Of a stretch of DNA of 64,000 bases, positions 8,987 through 17,446 are shown one piece after another (the stretch's first letter is position 1; each line of letters opens with the position of its first letter). Made by a program: the position numbers and the translations under genes. Under the pieces are notes generated by a model, which was not told the DNA's origin, searched no databases, and saw nothing but the letters and a program-made list of their open reading frames with translations. This DNA is from Bacteroidaceae bacterium (GTDB lineage Bacteria; Bacteroidota; Bacteroidia; Bacteroidales; Bacteroidaceae), in contig JAFSPM010000045.1 in NCBI GenBank assembly GCA_017442855.1, positions 124,001 to 188,000 on the forward strand. The letters are read 5' to 3'.

Positions 8987-10108
8987 ATGAAATATATTCT
9001 TTGTATAGGTAGTAACACTGATGCTGAGAAGAATTTGGCCCTGGCTGTAAGGGAACTCACTCATCATTTCTCAAACATCCGTTTTAGTAGTGAACAGGTT
9101 TCAGAGCCTATGGGAACGTTGCGTCCCGATTGGTTTTTGAACCGAGCTGCTTGTTTTGAGTCTGATCAATCTTACGAAGAGGTACGGACTATCACCAAGA
9201 ATATTGAACGCATGGCAGGCCGTACACCTGATGAAAAATATCAGGAAATCATCCGCCTTGATGTGGATATTCTGCAAGCTGGAGATCAACGTTTCAAGGA
9301 GTATGACTGGCAACAACCCTATGTACAAAGACTACTTCGTCAGCTGAACATGAGGTTTGTGGGCATTATTCCTGCTCGCTATGCATCTACACGTTTCCCC
9401 GCCAAGCCTTTGGCCCTGCTGGGAGGCAAACCTGTTATACAAAGGGTTTATGAGCAGGTCGTAGGAGTGCTTGATGATGCTTATGTGGCAACAGATGATG
9501 AACGCATAGAAAAGGTAGTCAAGAATTTTGGAGGTAAGGTGGTCATGACATCTACCCATCATAAGAGTGGCACCGACCGTTGTTGGGAAGCCTTTCAGAA
9601 GATTGGCGGGCAATTCGACGTGGTAGTCAATATTCAAGGTGACGAGCCTTTTATCCAACCTTCTCAGTTGGAGGTGGTAAGAGCTTGCTTCTTGGATGAG
9701 CAGACGCAAATTGCCACGTTGGTGAAACCTTTCTCTGCTGATAGTAGCTTGTCAGCATTGGAGAATCCCAACGGGGTAAAGGTAGTGGTCAACAAGAACA
9801 TGAACGCCCTTTATTTCAGCCGTTCTATTATTCCGTACCAACGTAATGTGGATAAAGCTGACTGGCCATCACACCATATATATTATAAGCACATTGGGTT
9901 ATATGCTTATCGTACAGAGGTGTTACAGCAACTTACTGCGTTACCTCAGTCATCCCTCGAATTGGCTGAAAGCCTCGAACAGTTGCGATGGCTGGAGAAT
10001 GGGTACACCATTAAAGTAGGACTGACCGATACCGAGACCATCGGCATTGATACTCCTGCCGACCTTGAACGTGCTGAAGCGTTTATGAGACAACAACAGA
10101 ATAGATGA
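8987..10108 (+). CDS. kdsB: Fusion of an HPPK-like domain with CMP-Kdo synthetase (KdsB)
   Basis: Residues 1-121 resemble 6-hydroxymethyl-dihydropterin pyrophosphokinase (FolK): GSN near the N terminus and the metal-binding pattern RLDVDIL (Asp92 and Asp94). This part is about 35 residues shorter than the usual ~160 and lacks the C-terminal part of the fold. Residues 122-373 are a full-length 3-deoxy-manno-octulosonate cytidylyltransferase (FVGIIPARYASTRFPAKPLALLGGKPVI, then VNIQGDEPFI and ESLEQLRWLENG), which makes CMP-Kdo for LPS. The junction is one uninterrupted frame, and Met122 (ATG at 9350) is where a stand-alone KdsB would start. Both a fusion protein and internal initiation at 9350 are possible. 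The M16-like gene follows after 13 bp. Confidence 0.88.
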   Translation: MKYILCIGSNTDAEKNLALAVRELTHHFSNIRFSSEQVSEPMGTLRPDWFLNRAACFESDQSYEEVRTITKNIERMAGRTPDEKYQEIIRLDVDILQAGDQRFKEYDWQQPYVQRLLRQLNMRFVGIIPARYASTRFPAKPLALLGGKPVIQRVYEQVVGVLDDAYVATDDERIEKVVKNFGGKVVMTSTHHKSGTDRCWEAFQKIGGQFDVVVNIQGDEPFIQPSQLEVVRACFLDEQTQIATLVKPFSADSSLSALENPNGVKVVVNKNMNALYFSRSIIPYQRNVDKADWPSHHIYYKHIGLYAYRTEVLQQLTALPQSSLELAESLEQLRWLENGYTIKVGLTDTETIGIDTPADLERAEAFMRQQQNR

Positions 10109-10121
10109 TTTAGCTTACACA

Positions 10122-11405
10122 ATGATTGATCGTAGCCAACAACCGCAGATCCACAATCTCGATGAGTTCCGCTTGAAAGCACCTCAGCGTTATGTGTTAC
10201 CCAACGGTGTGAAGTTATGGGTACTCGATTCAAGTGATGTGGAGGTTACTCGCATTGACCTTGTGATTAATGCTGGTCGTCATCATCAGTCGCAGCTTTT
10301 GCAGGCACTCTTTACCAACCGTATGTTACGCGAAGGTACTACACAGTTCAACCGTGCTCAAATAGCTGAACAGTTGGATTTCCATGGGGCTTGGATGGAG
10401 CAAAGCATATCGTTCGAGCATTCATACATTACCCTTTATACCCTTAATAAGCACTTGAATACCTCCATCGCTCTTTTGGCACAAATGGTGAAAGAACCAA
10501 TTTTTGATGCACAAGTGCTTGAGGTGTTGAAGCAAAACAACTTACAGCGCTTCCTGACTGCTTTGAAGCAGCCCAATGCACAGGCACGCCGCCTCTTCAA
10601 ACGTGCAATTTATGGACAACACCTCTTGTGCCATATGGCTGACGCATCAGATTATAAGGCTGTCAATACTGAGATGCTGAGGGAGTTTCATCAACAGTGG
10701 TACCACAGTGGTAACCTTAGCATCTACCTTGCCGGTCGTATTACAGACGACTGTATTGAACTTGTCAGTCAGACCTTTGGAGAGCCTTTTGGTGAAGGAC
10801 AAAAGGGTGGGGAGATTTATCAAGGAAACATACCTCAGCAATGCCATCAACAATTGTTTAAGGAGATGCCAGACACTGCTCAAAGTTCGGTGCTTATTGG
10901 TAAGTCCACCATAAACCAACTCCATCCTGATTTTCTGCCGTTACGTGTACTTGTTACCCTCTTGGGAGGTTACTTCGGTAGTCGACTTATGACCACCATA
11001 CGCGAGGAGAAAGGCATGACCTATGGAATTTATTCAGTACTTAACCCCTCTCCCTATGACAATGCCTTCATGATACTCAGCGACTGCGATCATTGCTTTG
11101 TTAAGCCTTTGTTGGCTGAGACCTATCATCAGATAGAACGACTGCAAAACGAACTGGTGGGTGACGATGAATTGACATTGGTACGAAACAGTATGAAAGG
11201 CGATTTGCTGCGTAGTTATGACTCTTGTCTGTCTATCACCGATGCATGGATATTCATGCACACCTTGGGTTTGCCAAACGACTACTTCTACCGTTTTTGG
11301 CAAGCAATTACTACCGTTACACCCGCTGAATTGCAACGTTTGGCTTGTACATATCTTACTAAAGACACTTTAACAGAAATAGTGGCTGGTGAAAAAATGT
11401 CATAA
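10122..11405 (+). CDS. M16-family peptidase homologue lacking the zinc site (non-catalytic)
   Basis: This 427-residue protein has no signal peptide and shows the M16 (insulinase/processing peptidase) fold in two halves, for example YVLPNGVKLWVL near residue 24 and LLGGYFGSRLMTTIREEKGMTYGIYS in the second half. Where active members have HxxEH (as in HFLEHMLF), this protein reads LFTNRMLREGT, so both His and the Glu are lost. In M16 systems such subunits pair with an active partner or act as binding clamps; no active partner is seen in the window. Its position directly after KdsB suggests co-transcription. The function is unknown. Confidence 0.85.
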   Translation: MIDRSQQPQIHNLDEFRLKAPQRYVLPNGVKLWVLDSSDVEVTRIDLVINAGRHHQSQLLQALFTNRMLREGTTQFNRAQIAEQLDFHGAWMEQSISFEHSYITLYTLNKHLNTSIALLAQMVKEPIFDAQVLEVLKQNNLQRFLTALKQPNAQARRLFKRAIYGQHLLCHMADASDYKAVNTEMLREFHQQWYHSGNLSIYLAGRITDDCIELVSQTFGEPFGEGQKGGEIYQGNIPQQCHQQLFKEMPDTAQSSVLIGKSTINQLHPDFLPLRVLVTLLGGYFGSRLMTTIREEKGMTYGIYSVLNPSPYDNAFMILSDCDHCFVKPLLAETYHQIERLQNELVGDDELTLVRNSMKGDLLRSYDSCLSITDAWIFMHTLGLPNDYFYRFWQAITTVTPAELQRLACTYLTKDTLTEIVAGEKMS

Positions 11406-11443
11406 AACTTGGCCTCTTTCTTTTTCTATTAGCGAACTATTCT

Positions 11444-11451
11444 TACCTTTG
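11444..11451 (+). promoter_or_regulatory. -7 box immediately before the MORN gene (possibly leaderless mRNA)
   Basis: TACCTTTG ends only five bases before the ATG at 11456. With normal Bacteroidota spacing the transcript would start at or next to the start codon, and a second in-frame ATG follows directly. No clear -33 element is seen. Confidence 0.45.
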
Positions 11452-11455
11452 CAGT

Positions 11456-12616
11456 ATGATGAAATATACGACAACTATCATATTGGCGATATTATGTCTT
11501 TTGCCAACCACCTTGGTGGCACAAAATACAGGCATTGTAGATAGGATAAAGGGCGTGTTCTCTACGTCCATCAAAATAGGTACTTATACCTTCCGTGACG
11601 GAGCTGTTTATTCTGGTGAACTTAGAGGTGGAAAACCTAATGGAAAAGGTAAGACTACCTTTCCTACAGGCGATACATACGAAGGTGAATATGTCAAAGG
11701 CAAACGACAGGGTTCTGGTACATACATCTTTACCGACGGCGAGAAATATGAGGGGGAGTGGTTGCAGGATCAGCAGCATGGTCATGGTATCTATTACTTC
11801 CAGAATAATAACCGTTATGATGGTATGTGGTATCAGGACTATCAGCAGGGAGACGGCACCATGTACTATTATACAGGTGATGTTTATGTAGGAAAGTGGG
11901 ATCATGACCAGCGTGAGGGATATGGTACTTACACTTGGCGCAATGGTGCCAAGTATGATGGACAGTGGCATGCTGATAAAAAAGAAGGACAAGGAGCTTT
12001 TACCTGGAATGATGGTAGTAGCTATACTGGTGGCTGGAAAGCTGATATGCGCGAGGGTACCGGCACCTTTGTCTATACCAATGGCGACAAGTATGTAGGT
12101 GAATGGCATAATGATATGCAACATGGTCAAGGCATTTATACTTTCCATACGGGTGATCGTTATGAAGGTTCTTATCAAAATGGTGAACGCACAGGCTCTG
12201 GTGTCTATCTATATGCCAACGGCAACAAATATGTAGGTGAATTCCAAAACGGCATGCAGGAAGGACAGGGTACTTTTACTTGGGAGAATGGTGCTGTTTA
12301 CGAAGGTCAGTGGCACGAAAATATGCGTCATGGTAAAGGCACCTACAAATGGAATGTGGGCGATAGCTACGAAGGCGAATGGGCTAACAACGAGTTCAAT
12401 GGTGAGGGTACCCTCATTCAGACCGATGGTACGCGCTACAAGGGACATTTCGTTAATGGTATGGAAGATGGTCATGGTGTGCGTATAGACAAGACAGGTA
12501 CTCGCTATGAAGGTACTTTCAAGCAAGGCAAAAAAGAAGGTGAATTTAAAGAAACCGACTCAGCTGGCAATGAACGTACCGTAAACTACCACAACGATCG
12601 CATTGTGACGAAGTAA
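11456..12616 (+). CDS. Secreted MORN-repeat protein
   Basis: This 386-residue protein has a signal peptide (ILAILCLLPTTLVAQ). From about residue 40 it is an almost continuous array of some 14 MORN repeats of about 23 residues with the core YxGEWxxxxxxGxGxYxxxxGDxY. The array is a long beta-solenoid that typically binds membranes, lipids or partner proteins. The repeats are well conserved, so unequal recombination could change their number. A strong terminator follows at 12645-12676. It has no enzymatic residues. In Bacteroidota such proteins are exported but functionally uncharacterised. Confidence 0.88.
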   Translation: MMKYTTTIILAILCLLPTTLVAQNTGIVDRIKGVFSTSIKIGTYTFRDGAVYSGELRGGKPNGKGKTTFPTGDTYEGEYVKGKRQGSGTYIFTDGEKYEGEWLQDQQHGHGIYYFQNNNRYDGMWYQDYQQGDGTMYYYTGDVYVGKWDHDQREGYGTYTWRNGAKYDGQWHADKKEGQGAFTWNDGSSYTGGWKADMREGTGTFVYTNGDKYVGEWHNDMQHGQGIYTFHTGDRYEGSYQNGERTGSGVYLYANGNKYVGEFQNGMQEGQGTFTWENGAVYEGQWHENMRHGKGTYKWNVGDSYEGEWANNEFNGEGTLIQTDGTRYKGHFVNGMEDGHGVRIDKTGTRYEGTFKQGKKEGEFKETDSAGNERTVNYHNDRIVTK

Positions 12617-12644
12617 TTTTTTTGAAATAAGTGTACGTAATTAT

Positions 12645-12676
12645 AAAGAGGTGTCCGAAAGCGGACACCTCTTTTT
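12645..12676 (+). terminator. Rho-independent terminator after the MORN gene
   Basis: A 13-bp perfect stem (AAAGAGGTGTCCG with its complement) closes a four-base loop and ends in a T run. It separates the MORN gene from the sigma-54 promoter that follows, so a start codon at 12631 for the next gene is implausible. Confidence 0.93.
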
Positions 12677-12710
12677 GTATGCTTATACTCATTATCAGTA
12701 AGTTATCAGT

Positions 12711-12727
12711 TTGGTACGACAATTGCG
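12711..12727 (+). promoter_or_regulatory. Sigma-54 (-24/-12) promoter of the efflux operon
   Basis: The sequence TTGGTACGACAATTGCG fits the RpoN consensus TGGCAC-N5-TTGC: GG at 12713-12714 and GC at 12725-12726 are exactly 10 bp apart, as required. It lies between a terminator and the adaptor ATG at 12757, giving a leader of about 20 bases. The same operon encodes a sigma-54-dependent activator (21579-22913). The direct repeat TTATCAGT at 12692-12699 and 12703-12710 (11-bp spacing) sits just upstream and may be a protein-binding site. Confidence 0.8.
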
Positions 12728-12756
12728 AAATAATTATAGCAAATATTAATTATTGT

Positions 12757-14004
12757 ATGGATAGACAGATTACAAAAGAAGAGAAAGACCTGGCTCGCCG
12801 TATGAAACTAATCAAGGGTGGTCTCATTGGAGGTTGCGTATTGGTGACTGGAATCATATTTATGAGCCTGATGCGTACAAGCGTTAGCAGAGAAGACCTG
12901 ACGGTGAGTGAGGTAAGTAGAGGCACTATTGAGGTAAGTGTTACAGCCACAGGCAAAGTGTCGCCCGCTATTGAGGAAATCATTAATTCTCCCATCACTA
13001 CACGCATTATGGAAATTTATAAAAGAGGTGGCGACAGCGTGGATGTGGGTACACCCATCCTGAAACTGGATTTGTTGAGTGCGGAAACTGATTATGGCAA
13101 GTTGAGCGATGAGCAGCATATGAAAGCCTTGCAATTGGAACAGCTCAGGGTGAACAACGAAACTTTCCTGAGCGACCTTGCTATAAAGGTTCAAGTAGAA
13201 GAAATGAAATTGAGCAGCATGGAGGTAAACCTCAGAAACGAACGCCGCTTGGATAGTTTAGGCAGTGGCACCACTGATCGTGTACGCCAAGCCGAGTTGG
13301 ATTATAATACAGAGCGCTTGGCATTGCAGCAGCTCCGTCAGCAATTGGCTAACGAAAGACGTGTAAAGGAAGCCGACCAGAAAGTGAAAGAACTGGAGCT
13401 GAACATCAGTACCAAGAGCATGAACGAGATGCGTCGCACGCTGGAAGATGCGCAGATACGCTCTCCTCGCAAGGGCATCCTCACCTTTATCAATACGCAG
13501 GTAGGTGCGCAGGTAGGACAAGGCAGTCAGGTAGCCATAGTGAGTGACTTGAGTCATTTCAAGGTGGATGCAGAGATAGCCGATAGCTATGGCGACCGAG
13601 TAGTTCCTGGCGGCAAGGCTATAGTCAAAGTAGGCAGCAAAAGGTTGGAAGGTGTTGTGAGTAGTGTGACCCCATTAAGCCGAAACGGAGTGATTAACTT
13701 CAGTGTTCAACTGAATGAGGATAATAACGAAGCCTTACGTTCAGGTTTGAAGACCGATGTATATGTGATGAATAGTATTAAAGACGATGTGTTGCGCATC
13801 GCATCGGGCAGCTATTACCAAGGACCTAATGACTATGAGTTGTTTGTCTTCAATGGTGATGACGAACTGGTGAAGCGCGATGTCAGACTGGGAGAGAGCA
13901 GCTTTGAATACGTAGAGGTGCTTTCAGGTCTGAAAGAAGGCGACCGAGTAGTTACCAGTAGCATGAGTAGCTATCGGGGCAAAAACTCACTGAAAGTAAA
14001 ATAA
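12757..14004 (+). CDS. MacA-like periplasmic adaptor (HlyD/RND family)
   Basis: The protein is 415 residues when started at 12757; a longer frame from 12631 would cross a terminator and the promoter. It has a membrane anchor at about residues 20-42 (GGLIGGCVLVTGIIFMSLM). A lipoyl/barrel domain and a long coiled coil follow (about 100-240, EEMKLSSMEVNLRNERRL onward), then the second lipoyl half (IRSPRKGILTFINTQVGAQV) and a membrane-proximal domain ending in GLKEGDRVVTSS. Adaptors of this class connect MacB-type ABC exporters to TolC. It is the first gene of the operon that continues through permeases, ATPase, TolC, regulator and kinase. Confidence 0.93.
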   Translation: MDRQITKEEKDLARRMKLIKGGLIGGCVLVTGIIFMSLMRTSVSREDLTVSEVSRGTIEVSVTATGKVSPAIEEIINSPITTRIMEIYKRGGDSVDVGTPILKLDLLSAETDYGKLSDEQHMKALQLEQLRVNNETFLSDLAIKVQVEEMKLSSMEVNLRNERRLDSLGSGTTDRVRQAELDYNTERLALQQLRQQLANERRVKEADQKVKELELNISTKSMNEMRRTLEDAQIRSPRKGILTFINTQVGAQVGQGSQVAIVSDLSHFKVDAEIADSYGDRVVPGGKAIVKVGSKRLEGVVSSVTPLSRNGVINFSVQLNEDNNEALRSGLKTDVYVMNSIKDDVLRIASGSYYQGPNDYELFVFNGDDELVKRDVRLGESSFEYVEVLSGLKEGDRVVTSSMSSYRGKNSLKVK

Positions 14005-14041
14005 ACCATTCCTTAATTGTCAATTATCAATTTGAAAAACT

Positions 14042-15346
14042 ATGATTAAAGACTACATTAAACAAGCTTGGGAGCTGATGAAGCAGAACCCGTTGTTCAG
14101 CTCGCTCTATGTGGTAGGTACCGCTTTAGCTATCTGCTTCACCACAGTGATGGCGGTGGCATACTATGTAAAGCTGGCGCCTCTCTATCCGGAGTATAAC
14201 AGGAGCTATACTTACTACAGCGATAATGTGAGGGTACAGACACCAGACAATATGAACACAGTAAACTCAGGCTTCAGCTATACTTCATTGCGCGACTGGC
14301 TCTATCCATTGAAGAATGTGGAAGCTGTATCGGGCATTATACAGGAAGCAGATGAGCACTGGGTACGCCCTTCTGATGGCAACGATTTAAGCGTTAGTGC
14401 CATCTATACCGACCCAGGGTTCTTCAAAATTTATGAGTTTGAGTTTATTGAAGGCACCCCTTTCAGTCAGGCTGATTTCGATAGCGGCGTGCGTACAGTG
14501 GTCATCAGCGACAAGCTGGCAAGGCAGGCATTCCACCAAGATGAGGGTGTGGTAGGCAAGATGCTGAATTTAGACATGAACGATTATCGTGTATGCGGTG
14601 TGGTAAAAACAGGAAGCAAGTTGGGCAGTAAGAGCTATAGCGATGTCTATGTGCCTTATAAGAACTATCCGAACTATCAGCTTACATTCTATTATGATGT
14701 CGTTGGATCTTTTGAAGCCCGCTTCCTAACGAAAGATGAGGCACAGACAAAGGCTCTGCAGGAAGAACTGGATGCCTTGATTGCCAATGTGAACCAACAG
14801 TACAAGGGTGAAAAGACTGTTACCATGCGTCCGTTGCGTACTCACACCAGTATGGTATTCGATGAGGTATATTATGGCAATCAATACAAGGTAACACCCT
14901 GGTTGTTGTTCAAAAAGTTTCTGCCCATCATCCTAGTGTTGCTATTAATACCTGCCTTCAACCTGAGTGGTATGATTAGCAGCAGGATGGAAGACAGATT
15001 GGCTGAGATGGGTGTGCGCAAATCGTTTGGTGCCAGCAAGAGCGTGTTGCTCTCACAAGTGATGTGGGAGAACCTGATACTGACGTTGGTCGGTGGTCTT
15101 GTCGGTTTGATTATAGCTTGGAGTATGCTGTTCTTGGGTAAGAGTTGGGTGTTTACCCTCTTTGAAGACTATCCCGATGCGCTTTATGACAACAACGTTA
15201 CAGTTACTGGCGAGATGCTGTTTTCTCCCACTGTGTTTATCTCAGCATTGCTGGTGTGCATCATCATCAACTTGCTCTCTGCCCTGATTCCTGCATGGAA
15301 CTCGTTGCGAAAGCCAATAGTAAGCTCGTTAAACGAAAAGAAATAA
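14042..15346 (+). CDS. MacB/FtsX-type ABC permease, copy 1A
   Basis: This 434-residue permease has an N-terminal membrane helix (SSLYVVGTALAICFTTVMAVAYY). A periplasmic MacB-core-like domain spans about residues 45-290, and three C-terminal helices of the FtsX domain follow (FLPIILVLLLIPAFNLSGM, LILTLVGGLVGLIIAW and FISALLVCIIINLLSALIP). It belongs to the MacB/Lol class of exporters that pump substrates out of the periplasm together with an adaptor and TolC. It is a clear paralogue of the permease at 17447-18763, sharing for example KQAW, GTALA, YPEY and NLSGMISSRMEDRL. It is partnered with the gene that follows and with the shared ATPase at 16719. Confidence 0.93.
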   Translation: MIKDYIKQAWELMKQNPLFSSLYVVGTALAICFTTVMAVAYYVKLAPLYPEYNRSYTYYSDNVRVQTPDNMNTVNSGFSYTSLRDWLYPLKNVEAVSGIIQEADEHWVRPSDGNDLSVSAIYTDPGFFKIYEFEFIEGTPFSQADFDSGVRTVVISDKLARQAFHQDEGVVGKMLNLDMNDYRVCGVVKTGSKLGSKSYSDVYVPYKNYPNYQLTFYYDVVGSFEARFLTKDEAQTKALQEELDALIANVNQQYKGEKTVTMRPLRTHTSMVFDEVYYGNQYKVTPWLLFKKFLPIILVLLLIPAFNLSGMISSRMEDRLAEMGVRKSFGASKSVLLSQVMWENLILTLVGGLVGLIIAWSMLFLGKSWVFTLFEDYPDALYDNNVTVTGEMLFSPTVFISALLVCIIINLLSALIPAWNSLRKPIVSSLNEKK

Positions 15347-15369
15347 TCAATTATCAATTTAATAAGACT

Positions 15370-16695
15370 ATGTTCAATTTGATATTCAAGAATATTTGGG
15401 CTCGCCGAAAGCGTAATGCCTGGCTCTTTATCGAACTGGTGGCAGTAGCCATTGTGTCATGGGTTATCTTCGACCCTGTAGTTGTAGGCCTATATGTAAG
15501 AAATTTGCCCACAGGGTATGATACCGACCGTTTGTGCCGTATTTCTTTGGGTAGGTATTACGAAGGTGCCTCAGCGTATAGTGCTGATGCCGATTCCACC
15601 CTCTTTGAGGACATTGACCGCATCATGTATCAGGCTCGTAACTTGCCTGATGTGGAAAGTTCTACTCAGTTATTGGGTTTCGCATATCCTGGTTCATCCG
15701 GCAATTCCAATTCAGCCTATTGTAATCCAAACGACACTATCAAAATGCTACGGGTTTCAAACATGTATTACAAACCTCGCACCGACTTCTTCAAGACTTT
15801 CGGTATCCAACCCGCCAAGGGCTATACGGTGGAACAACTGGAAGAGGCTGCTTTACCGGCAAACAGTATGCTGCTTTCGGAAGATGGAGCGAATGAACTA
15901 TATGGGTCTAATCGCAGTAATATGCGCGCATCCTTACCTCCCCGATATCAGTCAATGGTGCCAGATTGGAAAGACAAAGAGGTTACTGGCGTTTTCAAAC
16001 CTTTCAAGATGAATAATGGCAATCGCGCCATCCCTGTGGCTTTCTACCGATTCAGCCCAGATGATAATAATGGAACTGAAGTACCTGGACAAACATTTAT
16101 CTTGGTGCGTGTCAAAGATGGGGTAAACTTAGATCGCTTTATCGATAGCTTCAATGAGAATGGTATGAAGCAGTTGCACAGCGGTAACCTATATGCCCGT
16201 AGCATCACCAAGTTCAGCACTGTGATGGAAAACAGAGATAGCTATTACCTCAATGCGATGCACATGCGATATGTGTTGGCAGCATTCTTCATGATCAGCC
16301 TCTGCTTGGGTGTGATTGGAACCTTCTGGTTGCAGACCAAAGTGAGGAAGGAAGATGTGGGTGTAATGTTATCTTTTGGTGGTACACCTAAAACAATCAT
16401 GGGTATGCTGATGGGTGAGGGGGCTTTGCTCTGTACCATTGCAGTAGTCATTGGTTGCCTCATCTATATGCAGTATGGCATAAGCGAGGGGTTGGTGAAT
16501 GATTACCTTTGGGGAGGAGCACGAGCAGACTCGCCGATGGTAGCAGATTCCTGGATTGACAGTTTCCCACAGCATTTCCTCATCGTGAGCGGCATTATCT
16601 GGCTCATTATGACTATCGTGGTACTGATTGGTATCTTTATACCAGCACACAAAATCAGTCATGTGCAGCCAACAGAAGCTTTAAGAGACGAATAA
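15370..16695 (+). CDS. MacB/FtsX-type ABC permease, copy 1B
   Basis: Starting at ATG 15370 gives 441 residues (MFNLIFKNIWARRKRNAW). The frame is open further upstream, but that would overlap the previous gene. One N-terminal helix (FIELVAVAIVSWVIF), a large periplasmic domain and three C-terminal FtsX helices from about residue 300 are present (YVLAAFFMISLCLGVIGTFW, LLCTIAVVIGCLIYM and GIIWLIMTIVVLIGIFIPA). It ends in the typical PTEALRDE. It is paralogous to the permease at 18776-20044, whose N terminus LKNLWARRWRNGWLF and ending PSEALRDE are nearly the same. Together with the preceding permease it likely forms a heterodimer. Confidence 0.92.
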   Translation: MFNLIFKNIWARRKRNAWLFIELVAVAIVSWVIFDPVVVGLYVRNLPTGYDTDRLCRISLGRYYEGASAYSADADSTLFEDIDRIMYQARNLPDVESSTQLLGFAYPGSSGNSNSAYCNPNDTIKMLRVSNMYYKPRTDFFKTFGIQPAKGYTVEQLEEAALPANSMLLSEDGANELYGSNRSNMRASLPPRYQSMVPDWKDKEVTGVFKPFKMNNGNRAIPVAFYRFSPDDNNGTEVPGQTFILVRVKDGVNLDRFIDSFNENGMKQLHSGNLYARSITKFSTVMENRDSYYLNAMHMRYVLAAFFMISLCLGVIGTFWLQTKVRKEDVGVMLSFGGTPKTIMGMLMGEGALLCTIAVVIGCLIYMQYGISEGLVNDYLWGGARADSPMVADSWIDSFPQHFLIVSGIIWLIMTIVVLIGIFIPAHKISHVQPTEALRDE

Positions 16696-16718
16696 TAATT
16701 AATTAAAGAAATAGAATT

Positions 16719-17393
16719 ATGGAAACAATTATCAAATTAGAAGGTATCAACAAGATATATCGTACAGACGAAGTAGAAACGCAGGCTTTGGAAAATGTGA
16801 ACCTGCAAGTGAATAAGGGCGAGTTCCTTAGCATCATGGGACCCTCAGGTTGTGGCAAGTCCACCTTATTAAATATTATGGGCTTGCTCGATGCGCCTAC
16901 CTCTGGCAGTGTGCTGATTGACGGCACTGCTACCGAGAAGTTGAGCGATAAGGCGTTGGCGGCTTTTCGTAATGAGAAATTAGGCTTTGTGTTCCAAAGT
17001 TTCCACCTGATTAACTCTCTCAATGTGATTGACAACGTGAAGATTCCTCTGCTCTATCGCAAGATGTCGGGAGCCAAGCGCGAGGAACTGGCGAAGCAGG
17101 TGTTGGAGCGTGTAGGGTTAAGCCATCGTATGCGCCACATGCCAACCCAGTTGAGTGGTGGTCAGTGCCAGCGTGTTGCCATCGCCCGTGCTATTGTCGG
17201 CAATCCTGAGATTATCCTTGCCGACGAGCCAACAGGTAACTTGGATAGTAAGATGGGTGCCGAGATTATGGAATTATTGCATCAGTTAAATAAAGAAGAC
17301 GGGCGTACCATCGTGATGGTAACACACAATGAGGCACAAGCCAAGCTCACCGATCGTACCATCCGCTTCTTCGATGGCAGGCAAGTAGAGTAA
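16719..17393 (+). CDS. MacB/LolD-type ABC ATPase
   Basis: This 224-residue stand-alone ABC nucleotide-binding protein has Walker A GPSGCGKST at about residues 43-51, Q-loop VFQSFHLI, signature LSGGQCQR, Walker B IILADEPTGNLDS and switch His in MVTHNEAQ. The LADEPTGNLDS motif marks the MacB/LolD/FtsE subfamily that works with FtsX-type permeases. It is the only ATPase in the operon and sits between the two permease pairs, so it probably powers both assemblies. The signature has Cys in LSGGQCQR where Arg or Lys is commoner. Confidence 0.96.
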   Translation: METIIKLEGINKIYRTDEVETQALENVNLQVNKGEFLSIMGPSGCGKSTLLNIMGLLDAPTSGSVLIDGTATEKLSDKALAAFRNEKLGFVFQSFHLINSLNVIDNVKIPLLYRKMSGAKREELAKQVLERVGLSHRMRHMPTQLSGGQCQRVAIARAIVGNPEIILADEPTGNLDSKMGAEIMELLHQLNKEDGRTIVMVTHNEAQAKLTDRTIRFFDGRQVE

Positions 17394-17446
17394 CCATTAA
17401 CAATTGACTATTATCCCCAAGTTAAACCATTAAATGCATAAACGAC

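Noticed and set aside
11492-12178. Long antisense frame of 228 codons
   Set aside because: It is a shadow of the MORN repeats, whose codon bias keeps the opposite strand open.
12631-12756. Extended N terminus of the MacA-like adaptor from 12631
   Set aside because: It would cross a strong terminator and the sigma-54 promoter; ATG 12757 gives a normal adaptor N terminus.
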